NCBI RefSeq assembly: GCF_007096635.1
Contig: NZ_VKAA01000034.1
Coordinates: 1 to 40,324, forward strand
Source of the DNA: Mycolicibacterium sp. 018/SC-01/001
Lineage (GTDB): Bacteria > Actinomycetota > Actinomycetes > Mycobacteriales > Mycobacteriaceae
Direction: 5' to 3'
DNA length: 40,324 nucleotides
Shown: positions 15,766-22,459 of the stretch, piece after piece
Layout: each line of letters starts with the position of its first letter
How positions within the stretch are numbered: the first letter of the stretch is position 1
Notes under the pieces: model-generated
Seen by the model: only the letters and a program-made list of their open reading frames with translations
The model's database searches: none
Told to the model about the DNA's origin: nothing
Position numbers and translations under genes: made by a program

Positions 15766-16392
15766 GTGCAGCCGGTGAGCTACCTTATCCGATCCCGAGC
15801 AGCACCTCCGTCAGTCGCGGTGCTCAGTCCGGCCGGCACCCGCGTGCCGCGCGCGCTGCGCGGACTCCCCCGCACCGACGTCGACGGTGTCGGGAGCTGG
15901 CGCCGGGTCGTCGTGGTCGGCAGCGACGCCGAACTCGCCGCCGTACTGCGGGCGTTGCTGCGCGCGGAGCGTCTGGACGTCGAGGTGGCCCATGTGCGTC
16001 GTGCGTTGGGGGCGCGCCGGGCGCTGACGGCGCCCGCGGCCCGCGTCCCGCTGATCCGTGACGAGACCGGCGCCGTCGTCGTCGGGGCGGCGCTGTGGCG
16101 GCCGGCCGAGGGGCAGCGCACCGTGCACGGCGAGGCCGTCGTCGACGACACCGTGCTGTTCGACGGCGAGGCGACCGGGGTACGTGTGGAGCCGACCGCG
16201 CAGTTGCCCGGACTGCGCGCGGCGGTGGATCACGGCCGGTGGCGGCCGCGGCGCTGGGTGGCCGGCCGGGCGGCGCAGCTGGGCACCACCGGCGCTGTCG
16301 TGGTGCGCGACGGCGTGCCGGGGTCGCGGCCGGTGCGGCGTTCGACGTTCTACCGCCACACGCAGGGCTGGTTGCGCGTCAGCCGCAGGTAG
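15766..16392 (+). CDS. Conserved mycobacterial protein (Rv0358-like)
   Basis: A soluble 208-aa protein rich in Arg and Val, starting at GTG 15766 (GTG 15775 possible). It has an alternating strand/helix N-terminal half (WRRVVVVGSDAELAAVLRALLRAERL). The C-terminal half, with LFDGEATGVRVEPTAQLPGL, vaguely recalls the C-terminal strands of diacylglycerol-kinase-like proteins (VDGE..), but no nucleotide-binding glycine loop is visible. Its position, divergent from purA and 9 bp before the site-2 protease gene, matches Rv0358 as recalled. Function is unknown; a degenerate lipid-kinase-like fold is only a suggestion. Confidence 0.8.
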   Translation: MQPVSYLIRSRAAPPSVAVLSPAGTRVPRALRGLPRTDVDGVGSWRRVVVVGSDAELAAVLRALLRAERLDVEVAHVRRALGARRALTAPAARVPLIRDETGAVVVGAALWRPAEGQRTVHGEAVVDDTVLFDGEATGVRVEPTAQLPGLRAAVDHGRWRPRRWVAGRAAQLGTTGAVVVRDGVPGSRPVRRSTFYRHTQGWLRVSRR

Positions 16393-16401
16393 CGTGGGTG
16401 C

Positions 16402-17181
16402 GTGAGCCTGCGACCGCTGCACCAGTCGGTGCGGCCGAGCCCCCTGTTCCTGGTACTGATCGCCGTGACCGCCGGTGGCGGGGTGGCGGCGTGGCTGGCG
16501 GCCGAACAGGTCAGCCCGATGGCCTACCTCGGGGTCTTCGTGTTCGTGATCTTCGGCTGGCTGGTGTCGCTGTGCCTGCACGAGTTCGGGCACGCGTACT
16601 CGGCCTGGCGATGCGGCGACCGCGACGTCGAGGCGCGCGGCTATCTGACACTCAACCCGCTCAAGTACTCGCACCCGCTGCTCTCGCTGGGCCTGCCGGT
16701 GCTGTTCATCGCGCTCGGCGGCATCGGGCTGCCCGGAGGTGCGGTGTATCTGCGGACGGGGTGGATGGGCAAGTGGCAGCGGACGCTGATCAGCCTCGCC
16801 GGGCCGGCCGCCAACGTCGTCTGCGCGGTGGTGCTGCTGACGGTGACGCGGCTGTTCTACGACCCGGGCCATTCGGTGTTCTGGGCCGGGGTCGCATTCC
16901 TGGGCTTTCTGCAGATCACCGCGTTCCTGCTGAACATCCTGCCGATCCCGGGGCTCGACGGCTACGGAGCACTCGAGCCGCACCTGAGTCCGCAGACGCA
17001 GCGGGCGGTGGCACCGGCCAAACAGTGGGGCTTCCTGCTGCTGGTGCTGCTGCTGTTCGCCCCGGGTGTCAACCGGTGGTTCTTCTCCGGGGTGTACGCG
17101 CTGTTCGAGCTCTCGGGGGTGCCGGCGTATCTGTCGGCTGTCGGCGGTGAGCTGACGCGGTTCTGGTCCGCCTGGCAATGA
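16402..17181 (+). CDS. Site-2 protease family zinc metalloprotease (M50, Rv0359-like)
   Basis: A 259-aa intramembrane protease. The first zinc motif is HEFGH (60-64) with catalytic Glu61, in the second hydrophobic segment. The second motif, NILPIPGLDGYG, supplies Asn178 and the third zinc ligand Asp186. About six membrane helices are visible and there is no PDZ domain, which places it in the minimal group of the family rather than the Rip1/RseP type. The start is a GTG at 16402, 9 bp after the Rv0358-like gene, suggesting one transcript. The membrane substrate is unknown. Confidence 0.93.
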   Translation: MSLRPLHQSVRPSPLFLVLIAVTAGGGVAAWLAAEQVSPMAYLGVFVFVIFGWLVSLCLHEFGHAYSAWRCGDRDVEARGYLTLNPLKYSHPLLSLGLPVLFIALGGIGLPGGAVYLRTGWMGKWQRTLISLAGPAANVVCAVVLLTVTRLFYDPGHSVFWAGVAFLGFLQITAFLLNILPIPGLDGYGALEPHLSPQTQRAVAPAKQWGFLLLVLLLFAPGVNRWFFSGVYALFELSGVPAYLSAVGGELTRFWSAWQ

Positions 17182-17206
17182 AAGATCCGGCTCCGGCAGT
17201 CTTGCC

Positions 17207-17230
17207 ATATATGCGTTAGTACGCATATAT
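17207..17230. promoter_or_regulatory. Perfect 24-bp palindrome, metal-sensor operator candidate
   Basis: ATATATGCGT (17207-17216) and ACGCATATAT (17221-17230) form a perfect 10-bp inverted repeat around TAGT. It ends 8 bp before the ATG of the CDF exporter. Its length, AT-rich ends and position fit binding sites of ArsR/SmtB-type metal repressors, which commonly control CDF exporters. No such regulator is encoded nearby, so it would be supplied from elsewhere. Confidence 0.75.
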
Positions 17231-17238
17231 TCGGCCGC

Positions 17239-18138
17239 ATGGGTGCGGGACACGACCACAGCCACGGCGGTGATGCCCGCGTCTCGCGGATGGTGATCGC
17301 CGCCGCGATCCTGACCGTCTTCTTCGCGGTCGAACTGGGCACCGCGCTGGCCATCGGCTCGATCGCACTGCTCGCCGATGCCGGACACATGCTCACCGAC
17401 CTGGTCGCGATGTTCATGGGGCTGACCGCGGTACTGCTGGCCAACCGCGGCAGCACCTCACCGTCCCGGACCTACGGGTGGCACCGGGCCGAGGTGTTCA
17501 CCGCCGTCGCCAACGCTGCCCTGCTGATCGGCGTCGCCGCCTTCATCCTCTTCGAGGCGTTCGAACGGCTCGGCGACGCACCGGACGTACCCGGCGTGCC
17601 GATGATCGTCGTCGCGCTCGCCGGTCTGCTCGCCAACGCCGCCGTCGTGCTGCTGTTGCGCTCGCACTCGGAGAACAGTCTCGCGGTCAAGGGCGCCTAC
17701 ATGGAGGTCGTCGCCGACACCGTCGGCAGCATCGGCGTCCTGATCGCCGGCATCGTCACCGTCACCACCCGGTGGCCGTACGCCGATGTCGTGGTCGCCG
17801 TGCTGGTCGCGCTGTGGGTGCTGCCCCGCGCGATCGCGCTGGCCCGCGCCGCGCTGCGCATTCTGTCGGAGAGCTCCCCCAGCCACATCGACGTCGACGA
17901 ACTGCGCTCGGCGCTGTGTGCCGTCGAGGGCGTGACCGAGGTGCACGACCTGCACGTGTGGACCCTGGTGCCCGGCAAGGACATGGTGACGGCGCATCTG
18001 ACCAGCGGGAGGGACTCCGCCCGGGTCCTCGACGACGCACGCGCCGTGCTGACCGCGCGCGGGCTCGATCACGCGACCGTGCAGGTCGAGCCGCCGGATT
18101 CGGCCGCCGACTGCGAGTGCGAAAGCCAGAACCGGTAG
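17239..18138 (+). CDS. Cation diffusion facilitator metal exporter (CzcD/ZitB-like)
   Basis: This 299-aa protein exports a divalent metal, probably zinc, in exchange for protons. A His-rich N-terminus (His5, His7, His9) precedes six membrane helices. The transport site contributes His50 and Asp54 from ADAGHMLTD in helix 2, and the helix 5 motif is YMEVVAD with Glu156 and Asp160. The usual zinc-transporter pattern has His rather than Glu there. A cytoplasmic metal-binding domain follows (TEVHDLHVWTL). The protein ends with DCECES, a Cys pair that could bind metal. A perfect palindrome directly upstream suggests metal-responsive control, and the FUSC gene overlaps its 3' end. Confidence 0.95.
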   Translation: MGAGHDHSHGGDARVSRMVIAAAILTVFFAVELGTALAIGSIALLADAGHMLTDLVAMFMGLTAVLLANRGSTSPSRTYGWHRAEVFTAVANAALLIGVAAFILFEAFERLGDAPDVPGVPMIVVALAGLLANAAVVLLLRSHSENSLAVKGAYMEVVADTVGSIGVLIAGIVTVTTRWPYADVVVAVLVALWVLPRAIALARAALRILSESSPSHIDVDELRSALCAVEGVTEVHDLHVWTLVPGKDMVTAHLTSGRDSARVLDDARAVLTARGLDHATVQVEPPDSAADCECESQNR

Positions 18139-19682
18139 CGCCGTCACGGCTGCCCGTCGCGCTGCGCGCGGCGATCAGCACCGCCATCCCCGTCCTCGTC
18201 GGCACGGCCACAGGCACCATCGGCGCGGGACTGATCGCCACACTCGGCGCCTTCACCTCACGCTTCGGTGCGGGTCGCCCGTATGCCAGCCGCGCGATCC
18301 AACTCGCGGTGGTGGCGATCGCGCTGGCCCTGGCGGTCGCCGCGGGCTCGTGGGCCGCCGACGTCGCGTGGGCCGGCGTGCTGACCGTTTCTGCCGTCGC
18401 GGTCCTCGCGGTGTGGCTGTGTCGAGCGCTGTCCGTCGGCCCGCCCGGCGCCTACGTCTTCGTCGTCGCCTGCGCCGCGGGGATCGGCGTCTCCGCCTCC
18501 CGGCTGAGTCCATGGCAGATCGGCAGCCTCGTGCTGGCGGGCGGCGTCGTCGCGTTCTGCGTGCAGATGCTCGGCGCGCTGACGGAGTTCCGGCGCCCGG
18601 AACGGGTGGCCGTGCAGACCGCGGCGAACCGGGTCGCCGACTACCTCGACGCGATCGGCAGCGCCGACGAGCACACCGTCCGGCACCACGCCGCCCATGC
18701 CCTGCACCAGGCGTGGACGGCCCTGATCGACCAACAGCCGGTCGCGTCGCAGAGCCCGCGGCTGCAGCAGCTGCGCGCCACCAACCACGCGATCCATGTG
18801 CTGTTCGCCCAGGCCGACGACGGCAGCGCCGAGCTGGTACGCACCCTGGGCCGCCTGGAGGCCGACCCCGAGCTGATCGCGCGCCGCGATCCCGGCCAGC
18901 GCCCGCCCGCACCGACTCCGGCGCGGGATCTGTTGCGGGCGGCGCTGCTCACCGGCTCGCACACCCGCCGCGTGATGGTCCGGGTCGCGATCGGGGTGCC
19001 GCTGGCGGGATTCGCCGCCGTGGGCCTCGGCGTGGACCGGGCCTACTGGGCGATGGCCGCGGCGGTGTTGATCCTGCACCAGGGCGCGCCGCTGTGGCAT
19101 GCGGTGCGCCGCGGCGGCGAACGGCTGCTCGGCACCTGGATCGGGTTGGTGCTGGCCGCGGCGATCATCGTCGTGCACCCACAGGGCTGGCTGCTGGCTG
19201 CGCTGCTGGCGCTGCTCAACTTCGCGATCGAGATGCTGGTGGCGCGCAACTACCTGCTGGCGTCGGTGTTCATCACGGCCACCGCACTGACCATCGGGAC
19301 CGCCAGCCATCCGCTGGCGCCCGACCAGGTCGGCCACCTGCTGCTCACCCGCGGGATCGACACGATGATCGGCTGCGCCGTCGGGCTGGTGGTGTATCTG
19401 GCCCTCGCGCGGCAGGAGACCCGTCGCCTCGCCGATGCGCTGGCCGACACCCGCGCCGCGCTGGCACTCGCCGAGCCGTTCGCGGCGACGGGCGACACCG
19501 ACAGCCTGGCGGCCCGCACCGCCCGCCGGGACCTCCAGCGAGCCGCATTGGAGATGCTCGACGTGCTCGACGCCGCGCAGGCCGGCCCGCGAGAGCAACG
19601 GGAAGCGGCCGCCCGGCTGGCTGACGAAGTGATGGACGTCGAGCGGGCGGCCTCGCGGACGGTCGCCGCGCTGTGGGTCTAG
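18117..19682 (+). CDS. FUSC-family (fusaric-acid-resistance-like) inner membrane transporter
   Basis: This 521-aa protein has two clusters of membrane helices (about residues 12-150 and 290-430) separated and followed by soluble helical segments. That is the layout of FUSC/aromatic-acid exporter proteins. The signature between clusters (HTRRVMVRVAIGVPLAGFAAVGLG, then YWAMAAAVLILHQGA) matches that fold. The frame is open upstream within the CDF gene; the best start is the GTG at 18117, giving a 22-bp overlap and a plausible first helix, but no strong ribosome-binding site supports it. It is probably co-transcribed with the metal exporter. It ends at a CTAG shared as stop codon with the convergent DUF3151 gene. 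Confidence 0.87.
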   Translation: MRKPEPVAPSRLPVALRAAISTAIPVLVGTATGTIGAGLIATLGAFTSRFGAGRPYASRAIQLAVVAIALALAVAAGSWAADVAWAGVLTVSAVAVLAVWLCRALSVGPPGAYVFVVACAAGIGVSASRLSPWQIGSLVLAGGVVAFCVQMLGALTEFRRPERVAVQTAANRVADYLDAIGSADEHTVRHHAAHALHQAWTALIDQQPVASQSPRLQQLRATNHAIHVLFAQADDGSAELVRTLGRLEADPELIARRDPGQRPPAPTPARDLLRAALLTGSHTRRVMVRVAIGVPLAGFAAVGLGVDRAYWAMAAAVLILHQGAPLWHAVRRGGERLLGTWIGLVLAAAIIVVHPQGWLLAALLALLNFAIEMLVARNYLLASVFITATALTIGTASHPLAPDQVGHLLLTRGIDTMIGCAVGLVVYLALARQETRRLADALADTRAALALAEPFAATGDTDSLAARTARRDLQRAALEMLDVLDAAQAGPREQREAAARLADEVMDVERAASRTVAALWV

Positions 19683-20095
19683 ACCAGCCCGAGTGCGCCG
19701 CGTGCCGCAGGATCGCAGTCGTCGAGCAGATCCAGGCAGCGCTGGTACTCCGGCTCCTCACCGATCGCGTCGGCCGCGCGGGCCAGCGCGGCCACGCAGC
19801 GCAGGAATCCGCGGTTGGGCTCGTGGGCGTAAGGCACCGGGCCGAACCCCTTCCAGCCGTTGCGACGCAGCTGGTCCAGGCCGCGGTGATAGCCGGTGCG
19901 GGCGTAGGCATAGGCCGTCACGGCCTGATCGTCGGCCAGTGCGTCCTCGGCGAGCTTCGCCCACGCCACCGACGCCGACGGGTGAGCGGCAGCCACGATC
20001 GCCGGGTTCTCCGCGGCGGCCAGCTCGGCTTCGGCGTCGGGATCGCCAGGCAGCAGTACAGGTTCCGGTCCGAGAAGATCGCCCATCCGCGTCAT
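19679..20095 (-). CDS. DUF3151 family protein (Rv0360c-like)
   Basis: A soluble, mostly helical protein of 138 aa with the family features GYHRGLDQLRRNGWKGFGPVPY and EPNRGFLRCVAALARAADAIGE. The repeated helical pairs recall TPR-like packing. The function is not known to me. The gene lies between Rv0359-like and Rv0361-like genes as in M. tuberculosis (from memory). The start is ATG 20095; an internal ATG at codon 4 is possible. Its TAG stop shares the palindromic CTAG with the FUSC gene stop. Confidence 0.9.
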   Translation of the reverse strand: MTRMGDLLGPEPVLLPGDPDAEAELAAAENPAIVAAAHPSASVAWAKLAEDALADDQAVTAYAYARTGYHRGLDQLRRNGWKGFGPVPYAHEPNRGFLRCVAALARAADAIGEEPEYQRCLDLLDDCDPAARGALGLV

Positions 20096-20184
20096 GGCCC
20101 CATTGTGCCGTGCGGTGTTACCGAGTCGTCACCGCGGATGGCTAAGCTTCGGCCGTAGCGCCGTGAGGGAGGACCGCAGCACCG

Positions 20185-20934
20185 ATGTCGAAGCCCACTG
20201 GCCCCGACGAGCCAGACAACCCGACGGACCCGCAGGACGAGCCCGCGACCGAGGTGTTCGCGCCGGCCGACCCCGCGCAGCACCCCGAGCCCGCAGCGGG
20301 TGAGCGGCGGTTCACCGCGCCGTCCGGGTTCGACGCGGGGTCCACGCAGATCATCAACCGGCCGCAGGAGCCCGCCACCGAGATCTTCGGCACGGGCGGC
20401 GCTGCCGAGACCGAGGCCTTCACCGCGCAGAACGTCACGCCGCAGAAGATCCCCGCGCGCGACGACGCGCCCAAACCACCGGCGACCAAGAAGCGCAGCT
20501 GGGGGTGGGTGATCGCCATCGTGCTCGTGATCGCCGCACTCGCAGCCGCCGCGATCGTGGGCACGATCCTGCTCACCCGCGGATCGTCACCGGCGGCCTC
20601 TCAGGAGGACAGGGTCAGAGACACCATCTCCGACTTCGACGTCGCGGTGCAGAACGGCGACCTCGCGGCGCTGCGCAGCATCACCTGCGGCAGCACCCGC
20701 GACAACTACGTCGCCTACGACGACACGGCGTGGGAGCAGACCCACGCCCGGGTCGCGGCGGCCAAGCAGTATCCCGTCGTCGCCAGCATCGACCAGGTCG
20801 TCGTCAACGGCGACCACGCCGAGGCGAACGTGACCACGTTCATGGCCTACGCGCCGCAGACCCGATCGACGCGCAGCTTCGACCTGGAGTACACCGACGA
20901 GCAGTGGAAGATCTGCCAGGCCCCGAGTAGCTAG
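20185..20934 (+). CDS. Rv0361-like membrane protein with FHA-ligand-like cytoplasmic tail
   Basis: A 249-aa single-pass protein. The cytoplasmic part of about 105 residues is Pro/Asp/Glu-rich and contains four repeats of T-[EQ]-hydrophobic-[FI]: ATEVF at Thr22, STQII at Thr54, ATEIF at Thr65 and ETEAF at Thr76. These look like Ser/Thr-kinase and FHA-domain target sites. A membrane helix lies at about 107-130. The extracytoplasmic DUF4878/NTF2-like domain has Cys168 and Cys244, likely a disulfide. The same domain type occurs in the protein at 6491-6931. It is convergent with fba, a hairpin separating them. Kinase signalling is inference from motifs. Confidence 0.87.
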   Translation: MSKPTGPDEPDNPTDPQDEPATEVFAPADPAQHPEPAAGERRFTAPSGFDAGSTQIINRPQEPATEIFGTGGAAETEAFTAQNVTPQKIPARDDAPKPPATKKRSWGWVIAIVLVIAALAAAAIVGTILLTRGSSPAASQEDRVRDTISDFDVAVQNGDLAALRSITCGSTRDNYVAYDDTAWEQTHARVAAAKQYPVVASIDQVVVNGDHAEANVTTFMAYAPQTRSTRSFDLEYTDEQWKICQAPSS

Positions 20935-20943
20935 GCGCTATTC

Positions 20944-20968
20944 AGCCCGCGGTATCCGATTGCGGGCT
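20944..20968. terminator. Hairpin between convergent Rv0361-like gene and fba
   Basis: AGCCCGC (20944-20950) pairs with GCGGGCT (20962-20968) around an 11-base loop, 9 bp after the plus-strand stop and 9 bp beyond the fba stop. There is no U-tract. It is placed to end both transcripts. Confidence 0.6.
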
Positions 20969-20977
20969 TCACTTCGT

Positions 20978-22015
20978 TCACCCCGCGGTCACACTCCGGC
21001 CCGCGCTGTGCAGGTCGTTGCACGCCTCGACCACGCGCTCGCTCATCGACGCCTCGGCCTTCTTGAAGTAGCTGCGCGGGTCGTAGACCTTCTTGTTGCC
21101 GACCTCGCCGTCGACCTTGAGCACACCGTCGTAATTGCTGAACATGTGGCCCACGATCGGCCGGGTGAACGCGTACTGGGTGTCGGTGTCGACGTTCATC
21201 TTCACCACGCCGTACTTGAGGGAGTCCTCGATCTCCGACTTCAGCGAGCCCGAGCCGCCGTGGAACACGAAGTCGAACGGCTTGGAGCCTTCGGGCAGGC
21301 CCAGCTTGGCGGAGGCGACCTTCTGCCCCTCGGCCAGAACCTCGGGCTTGAGCACCACGTTGCCCGGCTTGTAGACGCCGTGCACGTTGCCGAACGTCGC
21401 GGCCAGCAGATACCTGCCGTGCTCGCCGGCGCCGAGCGCCGAGATGGTCTTCTCGAAATCCTCGGACGTGGTGTAGAGCTTGTCGTTGATCTCGGCCTCG
21501 ACACCGTCTTCTTCGCCGCCGACCACGCCGATCTCGATCTCGAGGATGATCTTGGCCGCCGCGGCCTGCTTGAGCAGTTCCTGCGCGATCTCCAGGTTCT
21601 CGTCGATCGGCACCGCCGAGCCGTCCCACATGTGCGACTGGAACAGCGGGTTCTGTCCCTTGGCGACGCGCTCGGCCGAGATGGCCAGCAGCGGCCGGAC
21701 GTAGGTGTCGAGCTTGTCCTTGGGGCAGTGGTCGGTGTGCAGTGCGACGGTGACGTCGTACTTGGCGGCGACCACGTGCGCGAACTCGGCCAGCGCGACC
21801 GCGCCGGTCACCATCTCCTTGATACCCAGGCCTGACGCGAATTCCGCACCGCCGGTGGAGAATTGGATGATGCCGTCCGAGCCGGCGTCGGCGAAGCCCT
21901 TGATCGCGGCATTGACGCTCTCCGACCCCACGCAGTTGATCGCGGGAAAGGCGAACGAGTGCTCCTTGGCCCGGCTCAGCATCTCGGCGTAGACCTCGGG
22001 CGTGGCGATGGGCAT
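20978..22015 (-). CDS. fba: Class II fructose-bisphosphate aldolase
   Basis: A 345-aa zinc aldolase of glycolysis and gluconeogenesis that splits fructose-1,6-bisphosphate to DHAP and glyceraldehyde-3-phosphate. The zinc and catalytic segment LHTDHCPKD, the Glu-rich EIEIGVVGGEEDG loop, the zinc-ligand loop GNVHGVYKPG and the phosphate-binding HGGSGS are all intact. The length equals that of the M. tuberculosis enzyme (Rv0363c, 344 aa). The ATG at 22015 follows GAGAGGA at good spacing. No neighbouring gene appears to share its transcript. Confidence 0.98.
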   Translation of the reverse strand: MPIATPEVYAEMLSRAKEHSFAFPAINCVGSESVNAAIKGFADAGSDGIIQFSTGGAEFASGLGIKEMVTGAVALAEFAHVVAAKYDVTVALHTDHCPKDKLDTYVRPLLAISAERVAKGQNPLFQSHMWDGSAVPIDENLEIAQELLKQAAAAKIILEIEIGVVGGEEDGVEAEINDKLYTTSEDFEKTISALGAGEHGRYLLAATFGNVHGVYKPGNVVLKPEVLAEGQKVASAKLGLPEGSKPFDFVFHGGSGSLKSEIEDSLKYGVVKMNVDTDTQYAFTRPIVGHMFSNYDGVLKVDGEVGNKKVYDPRSYFKKAEASMSERVVEACNDLHSAGRSVTAG

Positions 22016-22035
22016 GACTGTTCCTCTCGGCTGGG

Positions 22036-22081
22036 GGTGCTGTGGGTCAGTATCTCAAGAACCGTGCCGCTCCACAGCACC
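22036..22081. terminator. 10-bp inverted repeat upstream of fba
   Basis: GGTGCTGTGG (22036-22045) and CCACAGCACC (22072-22081) are perfect complements around a 26-base loop. The repeat begins 9 bp after the stop of the minus-strand gene at 22090, so it can terminate that transcript. It also lies just upstream of fba, whose promoter may be in the loop, so a role in fba expression is an alternative. Confidence 0.5.
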
Positions 22082-22089
22082 GCAGGCCA

Positions 22090-22365
22090 TCAAGAAGACA
22101 TCATCAGGCCCATGTCCGTCGCCGCGGTGAGCCTGTCGATCGGCAGACCGGCGTGCTCACACAGCGCGGAGACCACGTCGGCCGATTCAGCTCGGAACAC
22201 TCCGAGCAGCATCTCATCGGTGGGTACCGCGATCAGGAACATGAGTCGAACGGCCGGTCCGGGTCGGGACGCTTCGAGAACGGCCAGCGCTCGTTCGAGC
22301 GATTCCCGCGCGGCCGCGGCCCGATACCACTCGGCCAGATAACACGGTTGCGCGGTGCTCACCAT
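22090..22365 (-). CDS. Small DUF4242-like protein, LuxR-box gene A
   Basis: A soluble protein of 91 aa with the pattern YLAEWYR ... RLMFLIAVPTDEMLLGVFRAESADVV ... AGLPIDRLTAA. This resembles small ferredoxin-fold DUF4242 (SCO4226-like) proteins; the family name is a judgement by eye. It is divergent from the LuxR regulator. Box A (22392-22412) faces this gene with a -10 (TATCGT, minus 22375-22370) 16 bp downstream. Transcription would start almost at the coding start, so either ATG 22365 or the next codon, GTG 22362, could be used without a leader. Confidence 0.78.
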   Translation of the reverse strand: MVSTAQPCYLAEWYRAAAARESLERALAVLEASRPGPAVRLMFLIAVPTDEMLLGVFRAESADVVSALCEHAGLPIDRLTAATDMGLMMSS

Positions 22366-22391
22366 GGCGACGATATGAGCTGCAACGAGCG

Positions 22392-22412
22392 GTTAAATCA
22401 GGCGAATCCCTA
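22392..22412 (-). promoter_or_regulatory. LuxR box A (21 bp), upstream of the DUF4242-like gene
   Basis: Read on the minus strand it is TAGGG-N5-CCTGA followed by TTTAAC, with N5 = ATTCG. The TTTAAC occupies the -35 position, 16 bp before TATCGT. It is one of four copies in 4.7 kb, all facing their target gene, and is the most diverged. Confidence 0.7.
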
Positions 22413-22459
22413 CCACGGCGTCGCACCGACCAGAGCACCCGCTGTGACATGATCCGCAG

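Noticed and set aside
15811..17388. 525-codon open frame on the minus strand across three genes
   Set aside because: It spans Rv0358-like, site-2 protease and CDF genes in the opposite strand, with shadow composition and no motif.
22036..22081. Riboswitch upstream of fba
   Set aside because: Only a single perfect inverted repeat is visible, partly outside the likely transcript; no multi-helix aptamer pattern was recognised.
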